This document shows, piece by piece, positions 8,897-17,352 of a stretch of DNA of 64,000 nucleotides. The position numbers were made by a program, and so were the translations under genes. Position 1 is the stretch's first letter. The number at the start of each line of letters is the position of its first letter. The stretch spans positions 744,001-808,000 of the forward strand of contig CAVSME010000003.1 of assembly GCA_963728985.1 (NCBI GenBank), given 5' to 3'. The notes beneath the pieces are model-generated. The model was not told where the DNA came from and did no database searches. It was given only the letters and a program-made list of their open reading frames with translations. The stretch is from DASXAI01 sp963728985 (GTDB lineage Bacteria > Actinomycetota > Acidimicrobiia > Acidimicrobiales > Ilumatobacteraceae).

Positions 8897-10017
8897 GCCG
8901 CTTCCACGGCGCCCACGTGGGCGTCCCAGCCACCGCCGACACCTGGTGTCACGCCGAAGCGCGCCGGCGACGTAGCGAACGCGGTCAGGGCGCGCGTGAG
9001 GTCGGCGATGTCTCCCGGCGTGAACAGCAGCTCGGTGCACGACGGCGGCACCACCTCGGGGATGCCACCGATGCGGGCACCGATGACAGGCAGTAGTTCG
9101 GCCTTGGCCTCACTCACGACGAGCGCGCCCGGCTCGCGCCACTCCGAAGGCACGACGAGGCAATCCAGCGAACCGAGGAACTCTGCCTTCGCCGCCGCGT
9201 CGACGAAGCCGACGTACTCCACGTCCCCGCCGGCGCGCGCCGCCACCGCGTCCTCCACCGAGCCGCGACCGGCGATGCGCAGTCGGCCCTGGCCGGCCGG
9301 GAGGCGCTCGAACGCGTCGATGAGGGTGAGCACCCCTTTGTGGGGCGCGAGCTGACCGAGGTACCCGAAGACCGGCGGGGTGCCCGCGGGCCGTCGGTGG
9401 TCCATCGCTCGGCCGCCGTCGGGGAGCCGCAGGACGCGGATGCGGTCGTGGATCTCGGCGATGCGTTCGTGCTCGCGCGCCGTGGCCTCGGAGACGCACA
9501 GCACCACGTGCGGACCGTGGCCGTGGAGCTCGCGCCGGTGGATGGCGGTGACGGCCCGGCACGGCCGGCACTGCGAGGGGCACGACTGGCCCTCGCGGTT
9601 GGTCATGGACGCCCGCTGGCACACCAGCCAGTAGTCATGGATCGTGTGCACGTGAGCGACGTCCCTGCGGGCCGACACGCGCAACGGCAGCGCCGACATC
9701 CCCTGGATCGAGTGGGAGTGCACGACATCGGGGCGGAAGAGGTCGACGGCGTCCAGCACGGTGCGCCACGCCCGCACGTTGCCGAGGTCGGCGGCGTGGA
9801 ACGCGGCGCGCTTCCACGCCGGCTGCGACGCGAACTGATCGAGGCGATACGGCCATGCCGGCACTGATGCCACGACCCCGTCGGCGTCGACGCCGAGCGT
9901 CACGACGCCGACTTCGTGACCCCGGTCGACCAGCCGGCGGCTCAGCTCCTCCGCGTACACCTCCGCACCGCCGAGGACGGCCGGCGGCCAGAGGCTCGAG
10001 AGCATCAGCACGCGCAC
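8824..10017 (-). CDS. Glycosyltransferase family 4 (GT-B fold)
   Basis: 397 residues beginning with GTG: MRVLMLSSLWPPAVLGGAEVYAEELSRRLVDRGHEVGVVTLG is a textbook GT4 N-terminus (GGAE loop). Other motifs are VVHSHSIQGMSALPLR, VAHVHTIHDYWLVCQRASM with a following cysteine pair, FGYLGQLAPHKGVLTLIDAFERL and VPSEWREPGALVVSEAKAELLPVIGARIGGIPEVV. The DYW-x-x-C segment with a CPSQCRPC cluster is common in a subgroup of capsule GT4 enzymes. It lies 10 bases downstream of the chain-length/kinase-like gene and is probably in its operon. Confidence 0.87.
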   Translation of the reverse strand: MRVLMLSSLWPPAVLGGAEVYAEELSRRLVDRGHEVGVVTLGVDADGVVASVPAWPYRLDQFASQPAWKRAAFHAADLGNVRAWRTVLDAVDLFRPDVVHSHSIQGMSALPLRVSARRDVAHVHTIHDYWLVCQRASMTNREGQSCPSQCRPCRAVTAIHRRELHGHGPHVVLCVSEATAREHERIAEIHDRIRVLRLPDGGRAMDHRRPAGTPPVFGYLGQLAPHKGVLTLIDAFERLPAGQGRLRIAGRGSVEDAVAARAGGDVEYVGFVDAAAKAEFLGSLDCLVVPSEWREPGALVVSEAKAELLPVIGARIGGIPEVVPPSCTELLFTPGDIADLTRALTAFATSPARFGVTPGVGGGWDAHVGAVEAAYRDALNRAGASVVTPTSSAGGKP

Positions 10018-10027
10018 GGGAGTGCGC

Positions 10028-11716
10028 CTAGGAATGCGGCAAGGACTCGTCGAACGGTGCGTCCTCGACGCGCTCGTAGTGGCCGTTGGCCGACGGCTCT
10101 TCGTCCGCGGACGGGCTCGGCTCGCTCGGCTCGGCCGGTACCTCGGCAGTCACGGGCGGTTCGGCGACCACCGACGGTTCGGCGGCCACCTCCTCCGCTC
10201 CGGGCACGGGCAACGGCGTCTCCTTCGGCGGCGACGAGCGCCGCGGGCTGCGGCGAGTGACGACCTCGAGCTCGGGGTTCGGCACGATGTCGACGAGGCC
10301 GACCGCCAGCAGGATGTTGTTCAGCGGCCCGAGCTCCTGCATGGCACTGCGCACCTGGCGGTCGCGCATGCGCCCGTCTCGCACCATCAACACCACGCCG
10401 TGGAGCTGCGCGGCGATGGCATCGCGCTCGACCGGGCGCATCGAGGGCGGCAAGGTGACGAGCACGACATCGGTGGAGCTGCTGGACAGCACGCGCTGGA
10501 CGTTGTCGACGCCGATCAGCACGTCGGGTCGATCCACCGGCCGGCCCGCCGGCAACACGTTGAGCCCGTTGATCGTGGTCTGGCGCAACGTGCGCTCCAG
10601 CGACGAACCGCCCGCCAGCACGTCGGTGAGACCGGCCTGCGAGCGGATCGAGAGCCGTGACGCCATCGTGGGGTGCGACATATCGCCTTCGACCACGAGG
10701 GTGCTGAGGCCTTGGTCGGCCAGCTCCTGGCCGAGGGCGAGGGCGACGTCGTTCGTGGCCGGCAGGTCGCCGGCGCCGACGACGGCGATGAGGCGATGGC
10801 CTTCGAGGGCGCTGGCGATGACGGCATCGGGCACGCCGTCGAGCGGGAGCAACGGCACGTGGGCCGCGGGGTCCTCGACCTCCTCGACCACCGGTTCCGG
10901 GGTACCGGCGAACGCCGGCACCTCCTCCAGGGAGACGGTGGCGAGCGGGACCTCCACCGCCACGGGCGCGGCCGCCTCGGCGAGGCGCTGCTGGCGGCGG
11001 GTCCACAAGACGATGGCCTCACCACCGAGGATCAAGACGGCGAGGAAGGCGAACAGCGCCAGGCTCTTCGCGCCCGGACCAGTGGGGCCCCGGGGGACCT
11101 CGGGCGTCTGGAGGAGCTGGGCCGCATCGAACGGGGCCGACTGCTGGGCGGCGATGTCGGACACCACGGACTGGTACTGCGATTCGAGCTGGGTCCGCTC
11201 GGGTGCGTCGGTCGCCGTGGCGTCGAGCTGGGTCCGCAGGGCGTCGCGCTCGGCCCGCAGCGCCGTGAGGCTGTCGTTGCGCTGGGCCTCCTGGTCGGCC
11301 CGGCCCTGCGCGATCGTTGCGTTCGCCACGGCCGCCGCCACGCGCGCCGTCTCGTCGGCGTTGGAGCCGGTCACCGTCACGGTTACCGTGCCCGATCCGA
11401 TCGGCGTGGAACCCGTCACCCGCTCGCGCATGTCCTGCAAGGTGGTGCCCTTGTCGGCGACGGCGGCGCCACTGGTGAGCACCGCGTCACTGCCGACGAG
11501 GCGCTGATACCGGCTGGCCGTGAACGACACCGTGTCCACGGCGACGGCATTGCCGGCGATGACCGGCCCGGGCGTCACGCCGATCACGGCGGAGGTGGTG
11601 TAGGTGGTGTCGCGGAACGACACCAGTACGAAAACGACGATGGCCGCCAGCAGGCTGGAGCCGATCAGCCAGAAGCGCTGACGCCAGACAATGCGGACCT
11701 GTTCCTCGAACCTCAC
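10028..11716 (-). CDS. Wzz-type polysaccharide co-polymerase fused to a degenerate CpsD/BY-kinase-like domain
   Basis: 562 residues. The first half has a Wzz layout: cytosolic start, transmembrane helix RFWLIGSSLLAAIVVFVLVSF (about 14-34), a periplasmic region with a coiled coil rich in R, D, T and A (LTALRAERDALRTQLDATATD), then a second helix (SLALFAFLAVLILGGEAIVLW). The second half resembles the ATPase domain of bacterial tyrosine kinases, with LVVEGDMSHPTMASRL in the Walker A' position, but the P-loop reads VVGAGDLPATNDVA instead of PGEGKST and the tail has no tyrosine cluster. GTG 11716 has AAGGAG upstream. It likely sets chain length; catalysis is doubtful. Confidence 0.78.
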   Translation of the reverse strand: MRFEEQVRIVWRQRFWLIGSSLLAAIVVFVLVSFRDTTYTTSAVIGVTPGPVIAGNAVAVDTVSFTASRYQRLVGSDAVLTSGAAVADKGTTLQDMRERVTGSTPIGSGTVTVTVTGSNADETARVAAAVANATIAQGRADQEAQRNDSLTALRAERDALRTQLDATATDAPERTQLESQYQSVVSDIAAQQSAPFDAAQLLQTPEVPRGPTGPGAKSLALFAFLAVLILGGEAIVLWTRRQQRLAEAAAPVAVEVPLATVSLEEVPAFAGTPEPVVEEVEDPAAHVPLLPLDGVPDAVIASALEGHRLIAVVGAGDLPATNDVALALGQELADQGLSTLVVEGDMSHPTMASRLSIRSQAGLTDVLAGGSSLERTLRQTTINGLNVLPAGRPVDRPDVLIGVDNVQRVLSSSSTDVVLVTLPPSMRPVERDAIAAQLHGVVLMVRDGRMRDRQVRSAMQELGPLNNILLAVGLVDIVPNPELEVVTRRSPRRSSPPKETPLPVPGAEEVAAEPSVVAEPPVTAEVPAEPSEPSPSADEEPSANGHYERVEDAPFDESLPHS

Positions 11717-11755
11717 GCCACTCCTTGTTCGTGAGACAGCCGCCGAAAGAAGGGC

Positions 11756-13279
11756 TTGTACACTGCCGCGGTGCAGCACGTGTGGCAGAACTCTACTGCA
11801 CAAGAAGGGGCTCTCCCAGGGTCGCGCGGCCTGTTCGCGCGACGTGGGCCATATGGCCTATGCGCGCTGGTCGCCATCCTGGTGATCGGCGCCACCGTGG
11901 TCGGCCGGGGGCCCGAGGCACTCGTTGCCGTGGTCGGGATCACCGTGGCCGTGTGGATCGCCGCCCGCCCCCAGCGGGGCATCTTGCTGGCGGTGGCGCT
12001 CGTCCCCCTCGATGGCCTGCGCCTGCCCCTGGGCATCAACGGGGCCGTGGCCTCCTGGAAGGAAGGCCTCGCCCTGTTCACCGTGGCCTGCGCCGTCCTC
12101 AGCGCCAAGAAGGTGGCCCAGCGGACCCGCCCGGACTGGTTCTGGTGGCTCGTGGCCCTCGTCGTCGTGGGGGGCGTGTGGTTCGCCATCCACGAGTCCA
12201 AGGCCGCCCTCTGGGGTCTGAAGCTCGATTTCTTCTACCTGACCCTGACGTATGCCGCCTGGCGCTGCCCGCTCACGGCGCGGGACCGCGATCGCTTCGT
12301 CAGCATCCTCATGGGGATCGGCACGGCGGCCGCCGCGTTCGGCGTGCTCCAGCAGATCCTGGGGCACGCCCGGCTCCACGAGCTCGGCTACGAGTACAAC
12401 TCGGTGCTGCGCTTCAACGGCGGCTTCCTCCGCTCGATCAGCACGTTCGCGCTGCCGTTCTCGTTCGGCTTCTACATGATGATGGTGATCGTCATCTGCG
12501 TGCCGGTGGCGCTGTCCGACTTGTCGCGCCTGCGCAACCGCCTATTCCTCCTCGTGACCCCGTTGCTCGTCGTCGGCTTGGTGACCAGCATCGTCCGCAC
12601 CGCGATGCTGGGCGTGCTCGTCGGCCTCCTCTACATCGGCATCCGCCGGTTCCGGTCCGTCATCGCCGTACTCGTGCCGCTCGGGCTCGTCGCCCTCTTC
12701 TTCATCCCCGGCTCGAGCGCCACCTCGGCGCTGTCGTCGGACTCCACCAAGGCGCGGTCGGCCAACTGGACCGAGAACCTCGACGCCATCCCCGACCATC
12801 CATTCGGTCTCGGCGTGGGTGAGACCGGGGCGGCGAAGGCCCGCTCGTACGGTCAGACGCGGGAGGAGCAGGCGGCCGCCTTCGACATCGATCTCAACCA
12901 GCCCGACGCCGACGTCTACACACCGATCCTCGGTGGCAACGGGGTGTATCAACCGGACAACTACTACTTCAAAACGGTGATCGAGCTCGGCGTGCTGGGG
13001 CTGTGGTTCCTCATCCGTCTCCTCATCGGTGCGGTGCGGGAGAGTCGCGCCCTCGAGCGCGTGCCCAACCCGGCCGATGCGGCGCTTGGCATCGGCATCA
13101 CCGCGTTCCTGTTCTCCGTCATCTTCTCCATGCTCTTCGCGACGTACCTCGAGTTGTTCCCCATGGACGCCTACTTCTGGTTGCTGCTCGGCATCACCGC
13201 GGCGACCGTGCGGGAGTACCGCGCCGCGCCCGCGTCGGCTACCGCCGCGCCCGCCGCAGCTGCGGGTGCAGCACGGTGA
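11756..13279 (+). CDS. O-antigen polymerase/ligase (Wzy/WaaL family)
   Basis: About 500 residues with roughly a dozen hydrophobic helices. In the second half is a large extracytoplasmic loop between helices, DHPFGLGVGETGAAKARSYG followed by an acidic QPDADVYTPILGGNGVYQPDNYYF, then the final helices. This loop is the hallmark of Wzy_C-type polymerases and ligases that join undecaprenyl-linked glycan units outside the membrane. The start is unsure: TTG 11756 lies right behind an AAGAAGGG; in-frame GTGs at 11771 and 11780 are alternatives. It is divergent from the Wzz-like gene, and its 3' end overlaps the convergent wecA-like gene by 41 bases. Confidence 0.82.
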   Translation: MYTAAVQHVWQNSTAQEGALPGSRGLFARRGPYGLCALVAILVIGATVVGRGPEALVAVVGITVAVWIAARPQRGILLAVALVPLDGLRLPLGINGAVASWKEGLALFTVACAVLSAKKVAQRTRPDWFWWLVALVVVGGVWFAIHESKAALWGLKLDFFYLTLTYAAWRCPLTARDRDRFVSILMGIGTAAAAFGVLQQILGHARLHELGYEYNSVLRFNGGFLRSISTFALPFSFGFYMMMVIVICVPVALSDLSRLRNRLFLLVTPLLVVGLVTSIVRTAMLGVLVGLLYIGIRRFRSVIAVLVPLGLVALFFIPGSSATSALSSDSTKARSANWTENLDAIPDHPFGLGVGETGAAKARSYGQTREEQAAAFDIDLNQPDADVYTPILGGNGVYQPDNYYFKTVIELGVLGLWFLIRLLIGAVRESRALERVPNPADAALGIGITAFLFSVIFSMLFATYLELFPMDAYFWLLLGITAATVREYRAAPASATAAPAAAAGAAR

Positions 13280-14378
13280 ACAACGCCAGGCCGAGGGCGG
13301 CGATGCCGAGCGGCACCACCCCGTTCCCCTCGCCCGTGTACGCCGGGTAGAGCACGAAGCCGGACAGGATCGCCGTCCACGACCAGAGGATGAGCACGCT
13401 GCGCCGCTGCCCGTGACCGAGGCGCATCAGCCGATGGTGGAGGTGACCCTTGTCGGCGTTGGTGACACCGGAGCGGCGCGTCGCCCGGCGGATGATGGCG
13501 AACACCGTGTCCACGATGGGCACGCCGAGGATGACCAGGGGGATGAACAGCGGGGCGAAGAAGAAGTACGTCTGGCCGGAGAAGGGCTGGTTCGGATCGG
13601 CCCGTCCTCCGACCACGGTGGTCGACGCCGCCATCAGGAGCCCCAGCAGCAGTGCGCCCGAGTCGCCCATGAAGATCCGGGCGGGGTTGAAGTTGTGGGG
13701 CAGGAAGCCGAGGCACACGCCGAGCACGATGATGGCCACGAGCGGCCCGATGTTGGGCTGGGCCAGCAACCCGAGCTTGTCGAGGCGCTGGCCGTAGAGG
13801 AAGAACGTGCCCGACGCGATGGCCACGATGCCGGCGGCCAGACCGTCGAGACCGTCGATGAGGTTGATGGCGTTGGCCATCCCGATGAGCCAGAGCACGG
13901 TGACCAGCGGGGCGAGATCCTGGCCGATCGTCACCACGTCGAAGAACGGGATGCGGAAGTAGAACATCGTGACGCCGAAGTAGGCGAGGACGACACCCGC
14001 CACCACCATGCCGGTCACCTTGGCCGGCGCCGAGATGCCTTCGGCCGGACCCAGGCGGGTCGTCGACTTCTTGAGGTCGTCGGCGAGGCCCACGGCGAAC
14101 ATGACGACGGCACCGAGCACCACGCCGAGGGGCTCGGAGTTGTTGGCGAACAGCGGCCCGAAGCGATCCATGTTCCAGGCCACGGCCATGGCGGCCAGGA
14201 ACCCGAGGAACATGGCCACGCCCCCGAGGGCAGCCGTGGGTTGCGTGTGGATGCGCCGCTCGTCGGGCGGCACCACCCAGCCCATCCGCAACGCCAGCAG
14301 CCGCACCAGCGGCGTGGCGATCAACGTGACGCCGGCGGCGACGCCGCCCACGATCACGTACGCGGCGAAATCCGGCAT
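13239..14378 (-). CDS. wecA: Undecaprenyl-phosphate GlcNAc/MurNAc-type sugar-1-phosphate transferase (WecA/TagO, MraY superfamily)
   Basis: 379 residues, about eleven membrane helices. Superfamily signatures appear in order: the VPPDERRIHTQPTAALGG cytosolic loop, the catalytic acidic pair in VGLADDLKKS, NAINLIDGLDGLAAG, NFNPARIFMGDSGA, and the HLHHRLMRLGH loop with its histidines. The enzyme loads a sugar-1-phosphate onto undecaprenyl phosphate, the first membrane step of surface glycan or arabinogalactan-linker assembly. In many actinobacteria this gene lies with prfA/prmC/glyA ahead of the ATP synthase operon, so it may belong to the housekeeping block as much as to the glycan locus. Confidence 0.92.
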   Translation of the reverse strand: MPDFAAYVIVGGVAAGVTLIATPLVRLLALRMGWVVPPDERRIHTQPTAALGGVAMFLGFLAAMAVAWNMDRFGPLFANNSEPLGVVLGAVVMFAVGLADDLKKSTTRLGPAEGISAPAKVTGMVVAGVVLAYFGVTMFYFRIPFFDVVTIGQDLAPLVTVLWLIGMANAINLIDGLDGLAAGIVAIASGTFFLYGQRLDKLGLLAQPNIGPLVAIIVLGVCLGFLPHNFNPARIFMGDSGALLLGLLMAASTTVVGGRADPNQPFSGQTYFFFAPLFIPLVILGVPIVDTVFAIIRRATRRSGVTNADKGHLHHRLMRLGHGQRRSVLILWSWTAILSGFVLYPAYTGEGNGVVPLGIAALGLALFTVLHPQLRRARR

Positions 14379-14444
14379 CCGGACCAGGCTAGGTGCCGGC
14401 GCCAGCTGTCATCTCGCACCGCCACGGGATCATCGACGAGAAGT

Positions 14445-14525
14445 GGCGCCGCAGTGCGGCGGCAGGGCCGCCAGCCGCAGCATTGTCCGAGCACAGCGAG
14501 TCGGCGGCCGCAGGCCGCCGCATCA
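14445..14525 (-). repeat. Extragenic palindrome, family A copy 2
   Basis: Same design as the copy near 6.3 kb: GGCGCCGCAGTGCGGCGG, then GCATTGTCCGAGCACAGCGA, then hairpin CGGCGGCC-GCA-GGCCGCCG at 14502-14520, ending in the stop codon of glyA. Relative to copy 1, the third base pair of the stem is swapped from C-G to G-C on both sides, so pairing is kept. It fits a 3'-end RNA structure or terminator. Confidence 0.75.
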
Positions 14526-15767
14526 ATACGGCGTGAACTTCGAGCAGAGGGTTGCGACGTCGTCGCGGACGGCAGCGAGCTCGGCGTCGTCGGCCCGGTG
14601 GCGCAACGCCCGGGCGATCAGGCCGGCGATCACCGCCATCTCCGGCTGCCGCATCCCCTGGGTCGTGGTGCTGGCCGTCCCGATGCGCACGCCGCTCGTG
14701 ACGAACGGGCTGCGGGGGTCGTCGGGGATGGTGTTGCGGTTGAGCGTGATGCCCGCCCGGTCCAGCACCTCCTGGGCCTGCTTGCCCGTGAGCTCGGCGT
14801 CGAAGCTGCGCAGGTCGACGAGCATCAGGTGGTTGTCGGTGCCGCCCGAGACGAGGCGGAACCCCTCGGCGGCGAGGCCGGCCGCCAGCGCCGCGGCGTT
14901 GCTGACGATCTGGGCGGCGTAATCCCGGAAGCTCGGGTCCATCGCCTCGCGGAAGGCCACCGCCTTCGCGGCGATGACGTGTTCGAGCGGACCACCCTGG
15001 CTCCCCGGGAACACCGCCTTGTCGATGGCCTGAGCGTGCTCCGCCTTGCACAGGATGGCGCCACCGCGCGGGCCCCGCAGCGTCTTGTGGGTGGTGAGCG
15101 TGACCACGTCGGCGTAGGGCACGGGCGACGGGTGCGCGCCACCGGCGATGAGCCCGGCGATGTGGGCGGCGTCGAAGAGGAAGTACGCGCCGACCTCGTC
15201 ACAGATGGCGCGGAAGGGCTCCGCGTCGATGCGGCGCGAGTACGCCGTGGCACCGGCGACGATCATGCGGGGCCGATGCTCCAGCGCGGCGTCGCGCACG
15301 GCGTCCATGTCGATGCGCTCGTCGCTGGGCGACAGCTTGTACGACACGAACCGGTAGAGCTTGCCGCTGGCGTTGACCGGCGAGCCGTGCGTCAGGTGGC
15401 CGCCGTGGTCGAGGCTCAAGCCCATCACGGTGTCGCCCGGCTCGAGCATGCCCAAGTAGACGGCCATGTTGGCGTTGGCGCCGGAATGGGGCTGGACGTT
15501 GGCGTGGTCGGCGCCGAAGAGGGTCTTGGCCCGCTGCCGGGCCAGCTCCTCCACCTCGTCGATCACCTGGTTGCCGCCGTAGTAGCGCTTCGTCGGGTAC
15601 CCCTCGGCGTACTTGTTCGTGAGGACCGAGCCCGTCGCTCGCAGCACGGCCGGCGACGCGAAATTCTCCGAGGCGATGAGCTGGATGGTGGTGTTCTGCC
15701 GCCGCAGCTCGTCGTCGAGCAACGAGAACAGCTCGCGATCGGGGTCACCATCGGTGGGCCAAGGCAT
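14523..15767 (-). CDS. glyA: Serine hydroxymethyltransferase
   Basis: 414 residues, standard SHMT length. It interconverts serine and glycine with tetrahydrofolate, feeding one-carbon metabolism. Motifs: LIASENFASPAVLRATGSVLTNKYAEGYP near the N-terminus, RYYGGNQVIDEVE, NVQPHSGANANMAVY, and the PLP lysine in TLTTHKTLRGPRGG (about residue 226). The C-terminal half keeps SGGTDNHLMLVDLR and GITLNRNTIPDDPRSPFVTSGVRIGT. Start ATG is the first codon of the conserved region. A family A palindrome overlaps its stop codon. No sua5/tsaC gene is found between prmC and glyA. Confidence 0.97.
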   Translation of the reverse strand: MPWPTDGDPDRELFSLLDDELRRQNTTIQLIASENFASPAVLRATGSVLTNKYAEGYPTKRYYGGNQVIDEVEELARQRAKTLFGADHANVQPHSGANANMAVYLGMLEPGDTVMGLSLDHGGHLTHGSPVNASGKLYRFVSYKLSPSDERIDMDAVRDAALEHRPRMIVAGATAYSRRIDAEPFRAICDEVGAYFLFDAAHIAGLIAGGAHPSPVPYADVVTLTTHKTLRGPRGGAILCKAEHAQAIDKAVFPGSQGGPLEHVIAAKAVAFREAMDPSFRDYAAQIVSNAAALAAGLAAEGFRLVSGGTDNHLMLVDLRSFDAELTGKQAQEVLDRAGITLNRNTIPDDPRSPFVTSGVRIGTASTTTQGMRQPEMAVIAGLIARALRHRADDAELAAVRDDVATLCSKFTPY

Positions 15768-15846
15768 GGAGGCCAGTCTACGAGCCGGTCTGGCGCCGCG
15801 CCCCGGGAACGTGCGCTCCCGTAGGGCGGCCCCTTAGGTTGGCGCC

Positions 15847-17340
15847 ATGACGATCGATCCCCGGCTCCCGGTCATCATCGGCGTGGGCCAGACCGTGCAG
15901 CGCTCCAGCGGCGTGGAGGACGCGCTCGAACCCGTGGACCTCATGGCGCAGGCAACACGATCGGCCGCCGCCGACGCGGGGATGGGCGGCGTGCCCGCCG
16001 TCGACTCGGTGCGGATCGTCCAGCTCCTGTCGTGGCGGTACAAGGATCCGGCTCGCCTGCTGGCCGACGCCCTGGGCGTCACCACCGCGGAGACCGCGTA
16101 CAGCACCGCCGGTGGGAACACGCCGCAGATGCTCGTCAACACGACGGCCGACGAGATCCGCAGGGGCGACATCGACATCGCGCTCCTCTCGGGCAGCGAG
16201 TGCTGGCGCACCCGCATGCGGGCCCGCAAGAACGACGTCGCCCTCCCGTGGCGCACGGAGCCGGAGGGCACCGAGCCGTCGCGTGTGATCGGGTCCGAGT
16301 TCGTCATGAGCCACCCGACCGAGATCGCCCGCAAGATCTTCATGCCCGTGCAGGTGTACCCGATGTTCGAGACGGCGCTGCGGGCGGCGGCCGGCGAGGC
16401 GCCCGACGACCATCAGCGGCGGGTCTCCGAGCTGTGGTCGCGCTTCTCGTCGGTGGCGGCGCACAACCCCTATGCATGGGTGCAACGCGAGCTGTCGCCC
16501 GAGGAGATCCGCACGCCTGGCCCGAACAACCGGATGATCGGCCTGCCGTATCCCAAGTACATGAACTCGAACAACGACGTCGACATGGCCGCCGCGCTGA
16601 TCATGTGCTCGGTCGAGCGCGCTCGTCAGCTCGGCGTGAGCGAGGACAAGTGGGTGTTCCTGCACGCCGGTGCCGATTGCCACGACACGAAGTTCGTCTC
16701 CAACCGGGCCGACTTCCACTCGTCGCCGGCCGTGCGCATGGGCGGCAAGCGGGCGCTCGACCTCGCCGGGATCGGCATCGACGACGTCGAGGTGGTCGAC
16801 CTCTACTCCTGCTTCCCCGCCGCCGTGCAGATGGGCGCCGCCGCCCTCGGCCTCGACCCGGGACGCCAGCTCACCCGGACCGGGGGCCTGGCCTTCGCCG
16901 GGGGCCCGTGGAACAACTACGTGATGCACGCCATCGCCACCGTCGTGGGCGACCTCCGGGACCGGCCGGGCGAATACGGCCTCGTGTGGGCCAACGGTGG
17001 CTACGTCACCAAGCACGCGTTCGGCGTGTACTCCACCGCACCGCCGAGCGATGGCCTGAAGCTGGACGGCGGTGCCGTGCAGGACGACATCGACGCGCTG
17101 CCGACCATCGAGCTGGCTGAGGAGACCGAGGCGGCGGGGTCGGCGACGGTGGAGGCCTACACCGTGATGCACGGACGCGACGGCGAACCCGAACAGGGCA
17201 TCGCCGCTTGCCTCGTGCCCGATGGCCGCCGGGCGTGGGGCACCACGACCGAGCCCGACCTCCTGGCCGCGCTCACCGAGGGCGAGTGGGTGGGCCGGGC
17301 GGTCAGCTTGGACGACCAGGGCCTCCTGCACGCTGTGTAG
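15847..17340 (+). CDS. Thiolase-like protein type 1 (TLP1) lacking the nucleophilic cysteine
   Basis: 497 residues. The N-terminal two thirds follow the thiolase fold (PVIIGVGQTVQRSS, VDLMAQATRSAAADAG, ALLSGSECWRTRMRA, DVEVVDLYSCFPAAVQMGAAALGLDPGR), but the position of the acylated cysteine reads AYSTAGGNTPQML, with no Cys. The GGLAFAGGPWNNYVMHAIATVV segment and an extra beta-rich C-terminal domain of about 100 residues match the TLP1 group described from mycobacteria, which binds CoA-type ligands without thiolase activity. Databases usually label it acetyl-CoA acetyltransferase. It is divergent from glyA and 12 bases ahead of the S9 peptidase gene, possibly co-transcribed. Confidence 0.8.
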   Translation: MTIDPRLPVIIGVGQTVQRSSGVEDALEPVDLMAQATRSAAADAGMGGVPAVDSVRIVQLLSWRYKDPARLLADALGVTTAETAYSTAGGNTPQMLVNTTADEIRRGDIDIALLSGSECWRTRMRARKNDVALPWRTEPEGTEPSRVIGSEFVMSHPTEIARKIFMPVQVYPMFETALRAAAGEAPDDHQRRVSELWSRFSSVAAHNPYAWVQRELSPEEIRTPGPNNRMIGLPYPKYMNSNNDVDMAAALIMCSVERARQLGVSEDKWVFLHAGADCHDTKFVSNRADFHSSPAVRMGGKRALDLAGIGIDDVEVVDLYSCFPAAVQMGAAALGLDPGRQLTRTGGLAFAGGPWNNYVMHAIATVVGDLRDRPGEYGLVWANGGYVTKHAFGVYSTAPPSDGLKLDGGAVQDDIDALPTIELAEETEAAGSATVEAYTVMHGRDGEPEQGIAACLVPDGRRAWGTTTEPDLLAALTEGEWVGRAVSLDDQGLLHAV

Positions 17341-17352
17341 TGTCCGGCGCCG

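Noticed and set aside
15847..17340. Active acetyl-CoA acetyltransferase
   Set aside because: The nucleophilic cysteine loop is replaced by STAGG and the extra C-terminal domain fits TLP1.
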